Under the pieces are notes generated by a model that did not search any database, had not been told where the DNA came from, and worked only from the letters and a program-made list of their open reading frames with translations. Both the position numbers and the translations under genes were made by a program. DNA of 64,000 bases. It comes from Marinobacter adhaerens HP15. Lineage in GTDB: Bacteria; Pseudomonadota; Gammaproteobacteria; Pseudomonadales; Oleiphilaceae. Numbering within the stretch: the first letter of the stretch is position 1; each line of letters starts with the position of its first letter. Shown here in pieces: positions 15,533-25,775 of the stretch. The stretch is taken from positions 2,108,001 to 2,172,000 of the forward strand of contig NC_017506.1 of assembly GCF_000166295.1 (NCBI RefSeq), read 5' to 3'.

Positions 15533-16072
15533 CTACGAACGATTCTTGCCCTGCTCCACTATGATCAGCTCTTCCAGATCAAAGCCCTCTGCCTTTGCGC
15601 GTCTCCTGAACGCCTCAATCGCCTCCTCACTGACCTCTGGGGTACGCGAGAGAAACCAGAGATAGTCACGGTTGTACCCCGTCACAAAGGCGTATGAATA
15701 TTGTTCCTTGTCGAGTTCAAACACGACATAAGATGCGTAGAAAGGTCCGAAGAAAGACACCTTCAGGTGGCCTGTGTTTTCTTCTTCCACAAACACCGCT
15801 CGGCCGTCAGCTTCCTCCCATGTTTCTTTTTCGACGTTATAACCCCGATTGATTACCTCGATGCTGCCGTCGTCGTTACGGCTGTATTCCGCGCGAACAT
15901 TGGTGAGACCGCGCTCAAAGGAATGGTCCAGGCGGGCGATTTCGTACCAGGTACCGAGGTAACGGTCACTCTCAAAACCGGAGACTGGCTCAATACCCTC
16001 TGGAAGACCGGTGCAGCCGGCCATGCCGATAAGCGCGGCTACCAGAAACCATCTTTTTAACACTGCCATCAT
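15533..16072 (-). CDS. blc: Outer-membrane lipoprotein lipocalin (Blc type)
   Basis: Bacterial lipocalin anchored in the outer membrane and thought to bind fatty acids or lysophospholipids. About 179 residues. A lipoprotein signal ends 'LIGMAGC', with Cys as the lipidated residue. The lipocalin hallmark 'GTWYEIARLDHSFERG' follows, and 'FFGPFYASYVVFEL' and 'YLWFLSRTP' are the other conserved lipocalin regions. Start is ATG at 16072 or 16069; a TTG lies upstream at 16078. It is the first core-like gene to the right of the island and reads toward it. Confidence 0.92.
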   Translation of the reverse strand: MMAVLKRWFLVAALIGMAGCTGLPEGIEPVSGFESDRYLGTWYEIARLDHSFERGLTNVRAEYSRNDDGSIEVINRGYNVEKETWEEADGRAVFVEEENTGHLKVSFFGPFYASYVVFELDKEQYSYAFVTGYNRDYLWFLSRTPEVSEEAIEAFRRRAKAEGFDLEELIIVEQGKNRS

Positions 16073-16106
16073 CGCCAATGCTCCATTGTCGAGTCCCAGA
16101 TACGAG

Positions 16107-16132
16107 AAGGGCCAGCAGTTGCTGGCCCTCTT
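16107..16132 (-). terminator. Hairpin terminator after UDP-glucuronate epimerase gene
   Basis: AGGGCCAGCA / TGCTGGCCCT stem immediately after the epimerase stop. The T-run is better on the plus strand (CTCTTTTAT), but no plus-strand gene ends here, so it most likely ends the minus-strand message. Confidence 0.55.
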
Positions 16133-17140
16133 TTATACGTTGTAGAAGTCCCGGTACCAGTCCACGAACCGCGCAATACCCTCCTCTACGGGGGTAGCTG
16201 GCTTATAGCCCACATCGTCGATCAGATCATCAACATTGGCGTAGGTGGCCGGCACGTCGCCCGGCTGCAACGGAAGCAGGTTTTTCTGGGCTTTCTTCCT
16301 GACTCGCTCCTCGATAATCTCGATAAAGCGAGATAGCTCAACCGGGTTGTTACTACCGATGTTGTAAAGGCGATAAGGCGCCTTGCTGGTGCCGGGATCC
16401 GGGGTTGCTCCGCTCCACTCCCCGTTTGGTTCGGCAACGTGGTCCAGAGTCCGGATCACGCCTTCGACGATGTCGTCGATGTAGGTGAAGTCCCGGCGGT
16501 GATGGCCATGGTTGAAGACGTCGATGGGCTCCCCGGCAAGGATCTTTTTGGTAAAGATAAACAAGGCCATATCCGGACGACCCCAGGGACCATAGACAGT
16601 GAAAAACCGCAGGCCTGTGGTCGGCAGGTTATACAGGTGGCTGTACGTGTGGGCCATGAGCTCGTTGGCCTTCTTGGAGGCCGCGTAGAGACTCAGCGGG
16701 TGATCCACGTTGTCGTGCACCGAGAACGGCATGGTCTCGTTGGCACCGTACACCGAGCTGCTGGACGCATAGACGAGGTGCTTGACCTTATTGTGCCTGC
16801 ACCCTTCAAGGATGTTCATGAAACCAACGAGGTTGGCGTCCACATAAGCGTGAGGATTCTCGATGGAATATCGGACACCCGCCTGGGCCGCCAGGTGCAC
16901 TACCCGCTCGGGTTTGTGCTCGGCGAAAAGGGCTTCCATGGCAGCGCGGTCAGCCACATCCTGACGGACTTCGGTAAAACCGGCTTTGTCGGTCAGGCGC
17001 TTCAGCCGCGCTTCCTTCAGGTTCACATCGTAGTAATCATTGACGTTATCAACGCCAATGACTTCATCGCCCCGATCAAGAAGGCGATGAGCCAGGTGTG
17101 AGCCGATAAAACCGGCCGTTCCGGTAACAAGAATCTTCAC
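16133..17140 (-). CDS. UDP-glucuronate 4-epimerase (NAD-dependent epimerase)
   Basis: Interconverts UDP-glucuronate and UDP-galacturonate for surface polysaccharide. The GTG start at 17140 follows GGGAGAG and gives 335 residues; the longer frame to 17188 runs into the next gene's end. The Rossmann motif '[17 protein letters not shown]' opens the protein, and the Ser-Tyr-Lys active site is in 'YASSSSVYG' and '[11 protein letters not shown]'. '[13 protein letters not shown]' and '[18 protein letters not shown]' are typical of capsule-type UDP-glucuronate epimerases. The matching UDP-glucose dehydrogenase lies at 37454-38797. Confidence 0.9.
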   Translation of the reverse strand: MKILVTGTAGFIGSHLAHRLLDRGDEVIGVDNVNDYYDVNLKEARLKRLTDKAGFTEVRQDVADRAAMEALFAEHKPERVVHLAAQAGVRYSIENPHAYVDANLVGFMNILEGCRHNKVKHLVYASSSSVYGANETMPFSVHDNVDHPLSLYAASKKANELMAHTYSHLYNLPTTGLRFFTVYGPWGRPDMALFIFTKKILAGEPIDVFNHGHHRRDFTYIDDIVEGVIRTLDHVAEPNGEWSGATPDPGTSKAPYRLYNIGSNNPVELSRFIEIIEERVRKKAQKNLLPLQPGDVPATYANVDDLIDDVGYKPATPVEEGIARFVDWYRDFYNV

Positions 17141-17168
17141 GTGTCTCTCCCTGAAAAGACTGCCAGTC

Positions 17169-17906
17169 TCAGAACGATACCCCGGCACTCACGAACGGTC
17201 CGCCTATCTCGACATCAAGCCGGTCATTGCCGTCTTCGTAATCAATAGACATCTGACGATAGCCTGCGCGGAACTGGATCAATGAGATCTCGTACTGGCC
17301 GTAGGCGTTGAAATCGTGCAGAGAGTCACCGTCGAAGCTGATGAAGTTGCCCTCAGCACCTACGGAAACACCCGTTAGTGGCAGGTCGAAACGAGCGGCG
17401 AGGTAGCCCATGGGTATGACCGCATCGACCGTGGTTTCGTTCGAAGGCGTGCCTGTTAAGGCCTCTTTAACAATAAGCTCTCCGGACAGATCCCGTGCGG
17501 TAAGGCCAAGATCCAGGTTCACCCAGTTATCAAGCACCTCGTAGTAAAGAGTCAGATCCAGTTGCTCCAAATCGAGATCAGACTGAACATCAAGGCCACC
17601 AAAATTCACGCCGCCAAAGTTACCATTTACCTGGCCACGACCACTCTGCTGTACCAGAGTGTAGTTCAATCGAACATTGGGAAGCACCGGAATCGGATGC
17701 TCAAGATACAGGGACGCATTCGCATTCGAATCGCTGTCTAGGTTGAGGTCATTTTCTACATCAACCACATCACCGTTGTCAGCAGCCTGGCCGGACAGAT
17801 CCGAATCCCAGTAACTTACACTGGCTCCAAGACCAACCACATCTGCCTGTGACACAGGCGCCACCAGAAACAGTGAACCACCTACAGCAAGCATCAGTTT
17901 ACGCAT
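17169..17906 (-). CDS. TIGR04219-type outer-membrane beta-barrel protein
   Basis: 245 residues with a Sec signal peptide ending '[12 protein letters not shown]'. Alternating hydrophobic strands rich in Asp, Asn and Gly and a final aromatic 'PFVSAGVSF' ending in Phe are the marks of an outer-membrane barrel. '[13 protein letters not shown]' near the start and '[19 protein letters not shown]' resemble the TIGR04219 family. Function unknown. It lies between the epimerase gene and purC on the same strand. Confidence 0.82.
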   Translation of the reverse strand: MRKLMLAVGGSLFLVAPVSQADVVGLGASVSYWDSDLSGQAADNGDVVDVENDLNLDSDSNANASLYLEHPIPVLPNVRLNYTLVQQSGRGQVNGNFGGVNFGGLDVQSDLDLEQLDLTLYYEVLDNWVNLDLGLTARDLSGELIVKEALTGTPSNETTVDAVIPMGYLAARFDLPLTGVSVGAEGNFISFDGDSLHDFNAYGQYEISLIQFRAGYRQMSIDYEDGNDRLDVEIGGPFVSAGVSF

Positions 17907-17938
17907 GACACACCTTTTGAATTTGTTGTCAGTTTCAG

Positions 17939-18652
17939 TCAGTCGAACTGGATTCCCAGACGGCGCCCGACTTCTTCGTACGTTTCGATCACTTCGCCAA
18001 GCCCCTGACGGAAACGATCCTTATCCATTTTCTTGCGGGTTTCCTTGTCCCAGATCCGGCAACCGTCCGGACTGAATTCGTCACCCAGAACGATCTTGCC
18101 CTCGCAGCGACCAAACTCCAGTTTGTAATCCACAAGCAGCATGCCTGCCTCATCAAACAGGGCCTTGAGCACGTCGTTAACCCGATAGGTCAACGATTTC
18201 ATCTGCTCCAGCTCATCCGCCGCGGCCCAGCCAAAGCTGACGGCCAGGGATTCGTTGACCATCGGATCGTGGAGTGCGTCGTTCTTGAGGAACAGTTCGT
18301 AGGTGGGCGGATTCAGTTCCTGCCCCTCCGCCACGCCAAGACGACGGCAGAGACTGCCGGCAGAAACATTGCGAACCACGCATTCAACCGGAATCATATC
18401 CAGCTTCTTGACGAGAGATTCGGTGGACGACAGCAACCCTTCAAAATGGGTGGGCACACCTGCCGCTTCCAGCTTCTCCATGATGAACGCATTGAACTTG
18501 TTGTTCACCATGCCCTTGCGATTGAGCTGTTCCTTTTTCTCACCGTCGAAGGCGGATGTGTCGTCACGGAATACCAGCACGAAACGTTCGGGGTTGTCGG
18601 TACGGTAGACGGATTTTGCCTTGCCGGCGTAGAGTTCTTCGCGTTTTTCCAT
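17939..18652 (-). CDS. purC: Phosphoribosylaminoimidazole-succinocarboxamide synthase
   Basis: Purine synthesis enzyme joining aspartate to CAIR with ATP to give SAICAR. 237 residues, the normal bacterial length, with ATG behind GGAG. Motifs are '[13 protein letters not shown]' for ATP, '[20 protein letters not shown]', '[18 protein letters not shown]' and '[10 protein letters not shown]' with '[14 protein letters not shown]'. It sits downstream of bamC and dapA, an order common in gammaproteobacteria. Confidence 0.97.
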   Translation of the reverse strand: MEKREELYAGKAKSVYRTDNPERFVLVFRDDTSAFDGEKKEQLNRKGMVNNKFNAFIMEKLEAAGVPTHFEGLLSSTESLVKKLDMIPVECVVRNVSAGSLCRRLGVAEGQELNPPTYELFLKNDALHDPMVNESLAVSFGWAAADELEQMKSLTYRVNDVLKALFDEAGMLLVDYKLEFGRCEGKIVLGDEFSPDGCRIWDKETRKKMDKDRFRQGLGEVIETYEEVGRRLGIQFD

Positions 18653-18663
18653 TTGGGTCTCCG

Positions 18664-18686
18664 AAAAGCGGCCGCCTCTGGCGGCC
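18664..18686 (-). terminator. Hairpin between bamC and purC
   Basis: On the minus strand GGCCGCC-AGA-GGCGGCC is followed by GCTTTTCGG just ahead of the purC ribosome site. It could attenuate read-through from bamC into purC. Confidence 0.45.
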
Positions 18687-18696
18687 TCTTCCTGAA

Positions 18697-19794
18697 TCAG
18701 TATAGGTAATCGAACAGTTGCTCGAGCAAATCCGACGTCGTCCGGCTGCCAGTGTAACCCGGAACGTCCTCGGCAGAGATGACAATGGCGTCGCTCTGCT
18801 GGCTAAGGCTGACTGTGTGGGTATGCTGGGGTGCGTCCTTGTCACTGAACCAGCTGAACCAGCCCGGATCCCGCTCGTCTTCGGTGCGGAAATCGACATG
18901 GAACCAACCTTCACTCCGGTTCAGATCGACAACGGGAATGCCGGAATCTGTAAGTGCCCGACTTACTTCCGCCCAGGAACGACCATAATCAAGCTCCATG
19001 CGGATCGCGACGGCTTCATCGTTTTCCGAGATCAGGCGAACCAGCGGATCGCTGACCATTCCGGATGCCGCCCGGGAAAAGGATTTGGTTTCTTCACGCG
19101 CCCTGAGAAAGTCACCCAGATCGGACAGCAGGCGTCTCTGCAATTCCAGAGCCTGCTCGGAGGGATCAGAAACGCCAGTCCAGGGGATCAGCTCATCCGG
19201 CTGATCTTCAACATCAAGCCGGCGTACCTGCACCTCTGTGGTCTTGCGTCGCACACCGGGAGCCATCCGAATTTGAAGAACGACTTTCTGTTCGCCGGCA
19301 GATGGGTTATCCGACAGCTCCACAAGGTTTCGGGCACGCTTGCTGAAATTGGCAAGTTCTGTCTGCAGGATGCCCAACTGGGGACTGTCGAAGCCGACGC
19401 CAAGACCCCGCTCGGAGAGATAGCTGTTTACCGCAGGCCAGATTCTGCCCGGCACGTCGTTGACCAGGAGCCAGAGCCGACCATCCAGTTCTTCGATAAC
19501 GTAGTTTTCATCAAGGATGTCCGATGTCATGTCCGGCGGACGCGGAATATCGGACGGATACATTTTGCTGGCGTCGGCCGGCTGGACATCACGGATGGGC
19601 ATGGTCTGACTGAAACGGGAATCGTCGGCAGTCTCCGGCAATTCCAGTGGTTTTCCTTCCGTGGCATTCACATAGCGTTCGGAGCGGTCTTCAACCAGAC
19701 TGCAGCCCGAGGCTGCTGCCAGAAGCAACAGCCCGGATGCGACAACAACGGGTTTGAACATCAGGGTACTACCGGTTCCTTTTAGAACCTGCAT
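18697..19794 (-). CDS. bamC: Outer membrane assembly lipoprotein BamC
   Basis: Lipoprotein of the BAM machine that inserts outer-membrane proteins. ATG 19794 has GGAG seven bases upstream (365 residues); ATG 19761 would give a shorter, equally plausible signal. The lipobox is 'LLAAASGC'. After it comes the unstructured BamC lasso region with 'RSERYVNA', then '[19 protein letters not shown]', and two helix-grip domains ('[21 protein letters not shown]' region near residue 110; '[21 protein letters not shown]' region in the second half). Neighbouring dapA and purC are typical. Confidence 0.92.
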   Translation of the reverse strand: MQVLKGTGSTLMFKPVVVASGLLLLAAASGCSLVEDRSERYVNATEGKPLELPETADDSRFSQTMPIRDVQPADASKMYPSDIPRPPDMTSDILDENYVIEELDGRLWLLVNDVPGRIWPAVNSYLSERGLGVGFDSPQLGILQTELANFSKRARNLVELSDNPSAGEQKVVLQIRMAPGVRRKTTEVQVRRLDVEDQPDELIPWTGVSDPSEQALELQRRLLSDLGDFLRAREETKSFSRAASGMVSDPLVRLISENDEAVAIRMELDYGRSWAEVSRALTDSGIPVVDLNRSEGWFHVDFRTEDERDPGWFSWFSDKDAPQHTHTVSLSQQSDAIVISAEDVPGYTGSRTTSDLLEQLFDYLY

Positions 19795-19829
19795 CAGGTT
19801 ACTCCGGTGATGGGATGATTTAAGCAAAC

Positions 19830-20708
19830 TCAGAGAACACCTGAGACCTTGAGGGCATCTTCCACTTCGCCATGGAACTTTTCGCTGAGCACGGTCAGCG
19901 GCAGGCGGATGCCTTCCCCAATCATTCCCATATGATGGAGCGCCCATTTCACCGGGATAGGATTCGCTTCGAGGAACAGCTTCCGGTTAAGAGGCATGAG
20001 CAGTTCGTTCAAACGCTCGGTTTCTTCACGATTTCCGGCAACAGCGGCTTCGCACAGCTGGGACATTGCCTTCGGGGCGACGTTCGCGGTGACGGACACG
20101 TTGCCCTTGGCACCGGCCAGCATAAGTTCCGCTGCCGTTGCGTCATCACCTGAATAGACAGCCAGACGGCCGTCCAACGCTTCAATCAGTTCGGCACCCC
20201 GGGGAATGTTGCCGGTGGCGTCTTTGATGCCCACGATATTCGGAATATCGGCAAGCCGGAGCACGGTCTCGTTCAGCATGTCGCACGCTGTCCTGCCGGG
20301 CACGTTGTACAGCATCTGGTTCATGCCGGGGACGGCTTCGGCAATCGCCTTGAAGTGCTGATACAGGCCTTCCTGGGTCGGCTTGTTGTAGTAGGGAACA
20401 ACGAGCAGGCAGGCATCTGCGCCAAGCTTATGGGCCTCGGCCGTCAGTTCAATGGCCTCACGGGTGCTGTTGCCGCCGGTGCCCGCAATGACCGGGATGC
20501 GACCATTAACACGTTTGATGATGTGGCCAATGGTCTGGCAATGCTCTTCCGGGTCGAGCGTTGCGGATTCGCCGGTGGTGCCCACAGCAACGATGCCGTG
20601 TGTGCCGTTTTCAATATGAAAGTCTACCAGCTTGTCCAGATCCTCCCAGTGGATGTCACCGTTTGGATGCATGGGCGTGACCAGTGCGACAAGGCTACCC
20701 GTAATCAT
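19830..20708 (-). CDS. dapA: 4-hydroxy-tetrahydrodipicolinate synthase
   Basis: Condenses pyruvate with aspartate semialdehyde in lysine and diaminopimelate synthesis. 292 residues, standard length. '[14 protein letters not shown]' holds the Thr-Thr of the catalytic triad, '[14 protein letters not shown]' contains the Tyr, and '[10 protein letters not shown]' the Schiff-base Lys. '[18 protein letters not shown]' is also typical. bamC follows 36 bases downstream and is probably co-transcribed. Confidence 0.97.
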   Translation of the reverse strand: MITGSLVALVTPMHPNGDIHWEDLDKLVDFHIENGTHGIVAVGTTGESATLDPEEHCQTIGHIIKRVNGRIPVIAGTGGNSTREAIELTAEAHKLGADACLLVVPYYNKPTQEGLYQHFKAIAEAVPGMNQMLYNVPGRTACDMLNETVLRLADIPNIVGIKDATGNIPRGAELIEALDGRLAVYSGDDATAAELMLAGAKGNVSVTANVAPKAMSQLCEAAVAGNREETERLNELLMPLNRKLFLEANPIPVKWALHHMGMIGEGIRLPLTVLSEKFHGEVEDALKVSGVL

Positions 20709-20782
20709 AAAAGCTCCGTCCGAATAAAACCGATATGGTAATGTTGGGCACGAACTGACACAAGGGAATTAAAGGAGATGTC

Positions 20783-21250
20783 ATGCCATCCGTTGAGTTA
20801 AACAAACCCGTTCCGGATTTTGAAGCGGCAGCGACCGGAGACCAGACCATCCGACTGGACGATCTGAAGGGTCAGAATGTTGTTATTTATTTCTATCCGA
20901 AGGACAACACCCCCGGCTGCACCACTGAAGGCCAGGACTTCCGGGACCGTATGAAGCAGTTTGAAGAGCTGGATACGGTTATTTTCGGGGTATCCAGGGA
21001 CGGTCTGAAAGCCCATGAGAACTTCCGGGCCAAGCATGAGTTTCCCTTCCACCTGATTTCAGACAAGGACGAGGCCCTGTGTTCCCTCTTCGACGTGATC
21101 AAGCTGAAAAAGCTCTACGGCAAGGAATACATGGGCGTCGACCGGAGCACCTTCCTGATCGACAAGGATGGCGTGCTGCGGGCTGAATGGCGCGGCGTAA
21201 AAGTGAAAGGCCACGCCGACGAGGTGCTAGAGGCTGTCAAGGCACTTTAA
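20783..21250 (+). CDS. bcp: Peroxiredoxin Bcp, thioredoxin-dependent thiol peroxidase
   Basis: Reduces hydroperoxides in the cytoplasm. 155 residues behind AAGGAG. The peroxidatic Cys46 is in 'PKDNTPGCTTEGQDFRD', the Bcp/PrxQ signature. In E. coli Bcp the resolving Cys lies five residues later; here that position is Gln, so this is the variant lacking that Cys (a later Cys in 'DEALCSLFD' might substitute). It is divergent from dapA and convergent with the permease gene. Confidence 0.95.
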   Translation: MPSVELNKPVPDFEAAATGDQTIRLDDLKGQNVVIYFYPKDNTPGCTTEGQDFRDRMKQFEELDTVIFGVSRDGLKAHENFRAKHEFPFHLISDKDEALCSLFDVIKLKKLYGKEYMGVDRSTFLIDKDGVLRAEWRGVKVKGHADEVLEAVKAL

Positions 21251-21257
21251 GCGCCTG

Positions 21258-22337
21258 TTAGGCGCTTCCGGGTTCCGCCGGCGGCGCCGACTCCTTCACT
21301 GGCCAGGCAGCAAACACCGCCTTGAGCATGGTAGCCAGTGGAATTGCGAAGAAAACACCCCACAAGCCCCAGATTCCCCCGAAGAACAGCACCGCGACGA
21401 TAATGGCCACCGGGTGCAGATTGTTCACCTCCGAGAACAGAATGGGCACCAGAACATTGCCGTCAAGCGCCTGAATGACACCGTAGATGACCATCACCCA
21501 GATGAACTGGCTGCCCCAGCCGAAGGCGAACAGGGCAATCACCGCAACAGGGATGGTAACGACGGCCGCGCCAATGTAGGGAATCACTACACTCAGCCCC
21601 ACCAACAGCGAGAGCAGCGCAGCGTAAGGCATGCCCAGCAGCTTGAAGGCAATGTAGGTGGCGCCGCCCACAATCAGGATCTCGACGGCTTTGCCGCGCA
21701 CGTAGTTGGCGCACTGGAGGTTCACCTCGTGCCAGATCTGCAGCATCATCGGGCGCTGGGGTGGCAGCAGCCGGGCGATTGAGTTGAGCAGCACCTCCCT
21801 GTCCTTCAGGAAGAAGAACACCAGGATAGGCACCAGCACCATGTAGATCAGCAACGCCACGAGATCTGGAATACTGGACAGCGAGAACGACACCAGCCAT
21901 TGGGTCATGTGCCCCACTTCCGTACTCACCTGGCTGTAAACGGTGCTGACAGCTTCTCCGGAGATCAGGTGGGGATACTGCTGTGGCAGCAGCTCAAGAT
22001 AAGATTGCAGCTCCCGGATAATGCGTGGCGCCTCGCCGGCCAGGTTGCTCAACTGCGTCCAGATCAGCGGAAGCAGGCCAAACAGGAAGCCAACAAGCAC
22101 GCCGAGGAAAACCAGGAAAACCCCAATAATGGAAACCGTCTCCGGCACGCCCAGCTTGTTGAGCTTGGTGACCAGACCCTGCAGAATAAAGGCCACAATC
22201 AGCGAGGCAATGGCCGGCGCAAGCATGGCACCGAACCAGATAACAAAAATGGTTCCTGTCACCAGTATCAGGAACAGGATGACCGCTTCTTCATCCGAGA
22301 AGTATTTGTGCGCGAGACCGCGTAATGTCCTGATCAT
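21258..22337 (-). CDS. PerM-like (AI-2E exporter family) permease
   Basis: 359-residue inner-membrane protein with about eight helices. The signature regions are 'YIGAAVVTIPVAVIALFAFG', 'QALDGNVLVPILFSEVNNLHPVAI' and 'GGIWGLWGVFFAIPLATMLKAV', all near the C-terminus. The family includes AI-2 exporters and ion antiporters; members beside bepA, tusA and bcp are generally annotated PerM. Function of this one is not established. It may share a message with tusA, 16 bases upstream. Confidence 0.88.
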   Translation of the reverse strand: MIRTLRGLAHKYFSDEEAVILFLILVTGTIFVIWFGAMLAPAIASLIVAFILQGLVTKLNKLGVPETVSIIGVFLVFLGVLVGFLFGLLPLIWTQLSNLAGEAPRIIRELQSYLELLPQQYPHLISGEAVSTVYSQVSTEVGHMTQWLVSFSLSSIPDLVALLIYMVLVPILVFFFLKDREVLLNSIARLLPPQRPMMLQIWHEVNLQCANYVRGKAVEILIVGGATYIAFKLLGMPYAALLSLLVGLSVVIPYIGAAVVTIPVAVIALFAFGWGSQFIWVMVIYGVIQALDGNVLVPILFSEVNNLHPVAIIVAVLFFGGIWGLWGVFFAIPLATMLKAVFAAWPVKESAPPAEPGSA

Positions 22338-22353
22338 TTACAGCTCCGAAATC

Positions 22354-22581
22354 TTAACCGCCGCACTTTATCACAAACCGGTACTGCCCGGCGGTGTCAG
22401 AACTGCTCATCAACTTGTGATCGGACATCTGCAGAAAGGCTGGAATATCCCGGGCAGAACCTGCGTCTGTAGCAATCACCTCGAGTTCTTCACCGGGCGC
22501 CATGCTGTTCAGTTCCAGCTTTGTCTTCAGCAGCGGCATCGGGCAGCGCAACCCGGAGGCATCAAGCGTTCGATCAACCAT
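22354..22581 (-). CDS. tusA: TusA-family sulfurtransferase
   Basis: 75-residue sulfur carrier. The active Cys13 is in 'ASGLRCPMPLLKTK', the diagnostic C-P-x-P motif, and the fold ends in 'YRFVIKCGG'. TusA proteins carry persulfide sulfur for tRNA thiolation or molybdenum cofactor. This copy, next to a PerM-like gene and bepA, belongs to the paralogue group often found in this neighbourhood and may not be the true tRNA-thiolation TusA. Confidence 0.88.
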   Translation of the reverse strand: MVDRTLDASGLRCPMPLLKTKLELNSMAPGEELEVIATDAGSARDIPAFLQMSDHKLMSSSDTAGQYRFVIKCGG

Positions 22582-22745
22582 ACTAGCGATACACCATCAC
22601 AAAATAATAAGCGGATTTAACAAGCAGGCATTATGCCGACAGTGATAATGTATTGCATCACAATCCTCGTTAACCAGAGGATCAGAACTTTTTATCGCAA
22701 ACCGCTGTCAAACCGGCGATTCAGACCACAGGCACCCGGCTTTAC

Positions 22746-24217
22746 ATGATTGCTATCCAACCCAGATCCCGAACGCTACCGGCCTTGGCCATCACCGCCC
22801 TGCTGGCCCTGCTGCTTTTTTCAATGCCGAGCCACGCTCAGGAGAACAGGCTGCCGAGCATTGGCGGTTCCGGTGGGGGCCTGATCGCGGGCCAGCAGGA
22901 ATCGGATATTGGCCAGCAGGTAATGGTATCTATCCGCCGATCCGCGCCGAGGATCAGCGACCCCCTGGTGTATGACTACCTCAGCGCCATTACCTATCGC
23001 CTGGTGCCCTCGGCCCCACTCCAGAATCGGGACCTGACCCTGGCATTGATCGACAGTCCTGCTATCAACGCATTTGCGGTGCCCGGTGGCATTGTAGGCG
23101 TTAATGGCGGTCTGTTTCTCAATGCTGCGACCGAGCAACAATTTGCGTCCGTTCTCGCTCACGAACTTGCCCACCTCAGCCAGCGGCATTTTGCACGGCG
23201 CATGGAGCAGCAGGAAACCAGCGCTCCGCTCACACTCGCCGGTATGATTGCGGGCATTGTTCTGTCGGCGGTCACCCAGTCTGATATAGGTTTGCCGCCA
23301 TTGCCGGGACCCAGGCGCTGGCCGCCCAGAACATGCTCGCCTACAGCCGCTCCCATGAACAGGAAGCCGACCGGGTCGGGCTGGACATTCTGGCCAGCGC
23401 CGGGATGGACCCTCGCGGCATGCCGGAAATGTTTGAAATCATGATGCGCCAGAACCGCATGCAGGGAAATCGACTGCCAGAGTATCTGTCTACGCACCCG
23501 TTAACCCAGAGCCGCGTGGCCGACACCCGGAATCGTGCCGAACAGTATCCAGATGAAAACATCCGGGACGGCCAGGAATACCATCTGATGCGCAGCCGGC
23601 TGCAAGTGCATTACGCGCCCTCCCCCGACGTAGCCGTCGAAACCTTTGAAGCCTACCTCGATCGGCCGGATGCCCAGAGAAACGATGCCATCCGGTATGG
23701 CTTGTCCGTGGCCTACCTCGAGGACCGGCAATACGAGAAGGCAGTGGATATACTGAACGATCTGCTGGCCACGAATCCGGGCCGAATCACCTTCCAGGTA
23801 ACCCTCGCAGAGGTCAGGCTTGCACAAGATCGTGTGGACGAGGCTCGATCCATTCTGAAAGACGCACTGGCGAGGAATCCGGGGAACTATCCAATCACCC
23901 ACACCCTCGCCCTCACGGAAATAGCCGATGGTAATGGCGCCGCTGCGGCGGAGCATCTCAAACAGCTGACCCGTCAGCTACCGGGACAGGAGCATCTCTG
24001 GCTGAAACTGGCCGAGGCGGAGGGCATGGCAAGGAATATTGTGGGCGTGCATCGTGCCCGGGCAGAATACGATGTTCTGATGGGCGATCTGGAGTCTGCC
24101 CAGCGTCAGCTAAGGCAGGCTCAGGAAAAGTTGCCGGCCGGCGCGCCACAGAGGCAGATTGTGACCGAGCGGCTGGCAGAAATCACCAGCCGCCTGCACG
24201 CCAGGGCCAACAGCTGA
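22746..24217 (+). pseudogene. bepA: BepA-like M48 metalloprotease with TPR repeats, apparent frameshift
   Basis: Periplasmic protease and chaperone of outer-membrane biogenesis (BepA/YfgC). The first frame gives a signal peptide ('LLLFSMPSHAQE'), the M48 domain and the zinc motif HELAH at residues 139-143 ('VLAHELAHLSQRHFARRM'). At about 23291-23293 (GGTTTGCC) the reading shifts; the second frame continues with 'AAIAGTQALAAQN', the third zinc ligand in 'SHEQEADRVGLD', 'YLSTHPLTQSRVAD', and TPR helices to 24217. One more T would restore a 490-residue protein. Since both halves are otherwise well kept, a sequencing error or recent mutation is more likely than old decay. Confidence 0.85.
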
Positions 24218-25279
24218 TCAGGCGTTGCCAGCAGCCTTGAGATTCATGTTGGCGGTAAAATCCAACATGCGCTGCAGAGGCTGCAGCGCTTTCTCTCTCA
24301 GTTCCGGATCCACAAACACTTCCTGATCACCCCGCTCCAGTACCTGTAGCAGATTCTGAAGGCCGTTCATCGCCATCCAGGGGCAATGGGCGCAGCTACG
24401 ACAGGTAGCTCCATTGCCTGCGGTGGGCGCTTCAATCAGCGTTTTGTTCGGAGCCAGTTGCTGCATCTTGTAGAAAATGCCGTTGTCAGTGGCAACAATG
24501 AACTTTTCGTTGGGCATGGTCTGGACAGCATGAATCAGCTGCGAGGTTGAACCCACAACATCCGCCATCTCAACCACGGCATCGGGCGATTCCGGGTGGA
24601 CCAGTACAGCCGCGTCCGGATAAAGGGCCTTCAGATCCTCCAGCCCGCGGGATTTGAATTCCTCATGAACGATGCAGGAACCGTCCCAGAGCAGCATATC
24701 AGCACCCGTCGTTTTCTGGACGTAGTGCCCCAGGTGCTTATCCGGCGCCCAGAGGATTTTTTCGCCGCGGGCATCCAGATCTTCAACAATAGCCTGGGCA
24801 CAGCTTGAGGTAACCACCCAGTCCGCCCTCGCCTTCACAGCCGCAGACGTATTGGCGTAGACCACGACCGTGCGATCCGGGTGCTGGTCACAAAACTCGG
24901 CGAACTCATCGGCAGGACAGCCCACATCCAGGGAACAGGTCGCCTCAAGCGTTGGCATCAGAACGCGCTTTTCAGGATTCAGGATCTTGGCGGTTTCGCC
25001 CATGAACCTCACGCCGGCAACCACGATGGTGGAGGCCGAATGTTGGTTGCCAAAACGGGCCATCTCGAGGGAGTCCGCAACACAGCCACCGGTTTCCTCG
25101 GCAAGCCGCTGGATATCGGGATCGGTGTAATAGTGAGCCACAAGCACCGCATCCTGCTCCTTCAGAGCCGATTTTATACGAGCCTCCAGGTCGGACTTTT
25201 CGTCCGCGCTGAGCGGCTTCGGCTCGGCAGCATGCGCCAGGTGCTCTTGAACAAGGATACGGTCTTCAGCGTAAGTCAT
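24218..25279 (-). CDS. nadA: Quinolinate synthase A
   Basis: Iron-sulphur enzyme making quinolinate from iminoaspartate and dihydroxyacetone phosphate for NAD. From the ATG at 25279 it has 353 residues, close to the usual 347; the frame is open to an ATG at 25324. Three cluster cysteines are in '[10 protein letters not shown]', '[14 protein letters not shown]' and '[13 protein letters not shown]'. '[11 protein letters not shown]' and '[15 protein letters not shown]' bind substrate. It directly abuts the 3' end of the bepA gene. Confidence 0.95.
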   Translation of the reverse strand: MTYAEDRILVQEHLAHAAEPKPLSADEKSDLEARIKSALKEQDAVLVAHYYTDPDIQRLAEETGGCVADSLEMARFGNQHSASTIVVAGVRFMGETAKILNPEKRVLMPTLEATCSLDVGCPADEFAEFCDQHPDRTVVVYANTSAAVKARADWVVTSSCAQAIVEDLDARGEKILWAPDKHLGHYVQKTTGADMLLWDGSCIVHEEFKSRGLEDLKALYPDAAVLVHPESPDAVVEMADVVGSTSQLIHAVQTMPNEKFIVATDNGIFYKMQQLAPNKTLIEAPTAGNGATCRSCAHCPWMAMNGLQNLLQVLERGDQEVFVDPELREKALQPLQRMLDFTANMNLKAAGNA

Positions 25280-25414
25280 TACTGCGTCTCTGTATTGCGT
25301 GAACCCGGACATTATAACATTCATGCCCCAGGCTTAATGTTTCTGAAACAGTGCGATCATACACTTGTGATCGCTTTGCCTGTTCCCTGTTTACCTAGGT
25401 AGGAACGTATACGC

Positions 25415-25443
25415 AAAAAAAAAGAGCCCGGAGGCTCTTTTTT
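25415..25443 (-). terminator. Terminator of the tRNA-Lys genes
   Basis: GAGCC-CGGA-GGCTC stem flanked by nine A and six T, so it can act in both directions. It lies 28 bases downstream of the second tRNA-Lys on the minus strand. Confidence 0.85.
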
Positions 25444-25470
25444 CACAAAAACCCGCAGGCTTCTGTTATT

Positions 25471-25546
25471 TGGTGGGTCGTGAAGGATTCGAACCTTCGA
25501 CCAATTGGTTAAAAGCCAACTGCTCTACCAACTGAGCTAACGACCC
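25471..25546 (-). tRNA. tRNA-Lys(TTT)
   Basis: 76-base tRNA with encoded CCA. Acceptor GGGTCGT/ACGACCC, D-arm AGCTCAGTTGGTAGAGC, anticodon loop CTTTTAA reading TTT, T-loop TTCGAAT. Identical to the copy at 25615-25690. Confidence 0.97.
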
Positions 25547-25614
25547 GTAACTGGCGACCGAAGCCTTGACTTCAATCTATACCGAATGACTCAGCCCACC
25601 CGGTATTTCGTGTT

Positions 25615-25690
25615 TGGTGGGTCGTGAAGGATTCGAACCTTCGACCAATTGGTTAAAAGCCAACTGCTCTACCAACTGAGCTAACGACCC
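25615..25690 (-). tRNA. tRNA-Lys(TTT), second identical copy
   Basis: Same 76 bases as the gene at 25471-25546, 68 bases upstream of it on the minus strand. Both are probably cut from one precursor made from the promoter at 25704-25731. Confidence 0.97.
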
Positions 25691-25703
25691 AAACGAGGCG
25701 CAT

Positions 25704-25731
25704 ATAGTAATGATTTTTGGCCGTTGATCAA
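25704..25731 (-). promoter_or_regulatory. Probable sigma-70 promoter of the tRNA-Lys pair
   Basis: On the minus strand TTGATC and TACTAT are separated by 16 bases, followed by a GC-rich discriminator (GCGCC) typical of stable-RNA promoters, just upstream of the first tRNA. Confidence 0.55.
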
Positions 25732-25775
25732 CCCCTTTTTCTCAGGTTTCTCAACATTTTTGCCGCGCCAGACAA

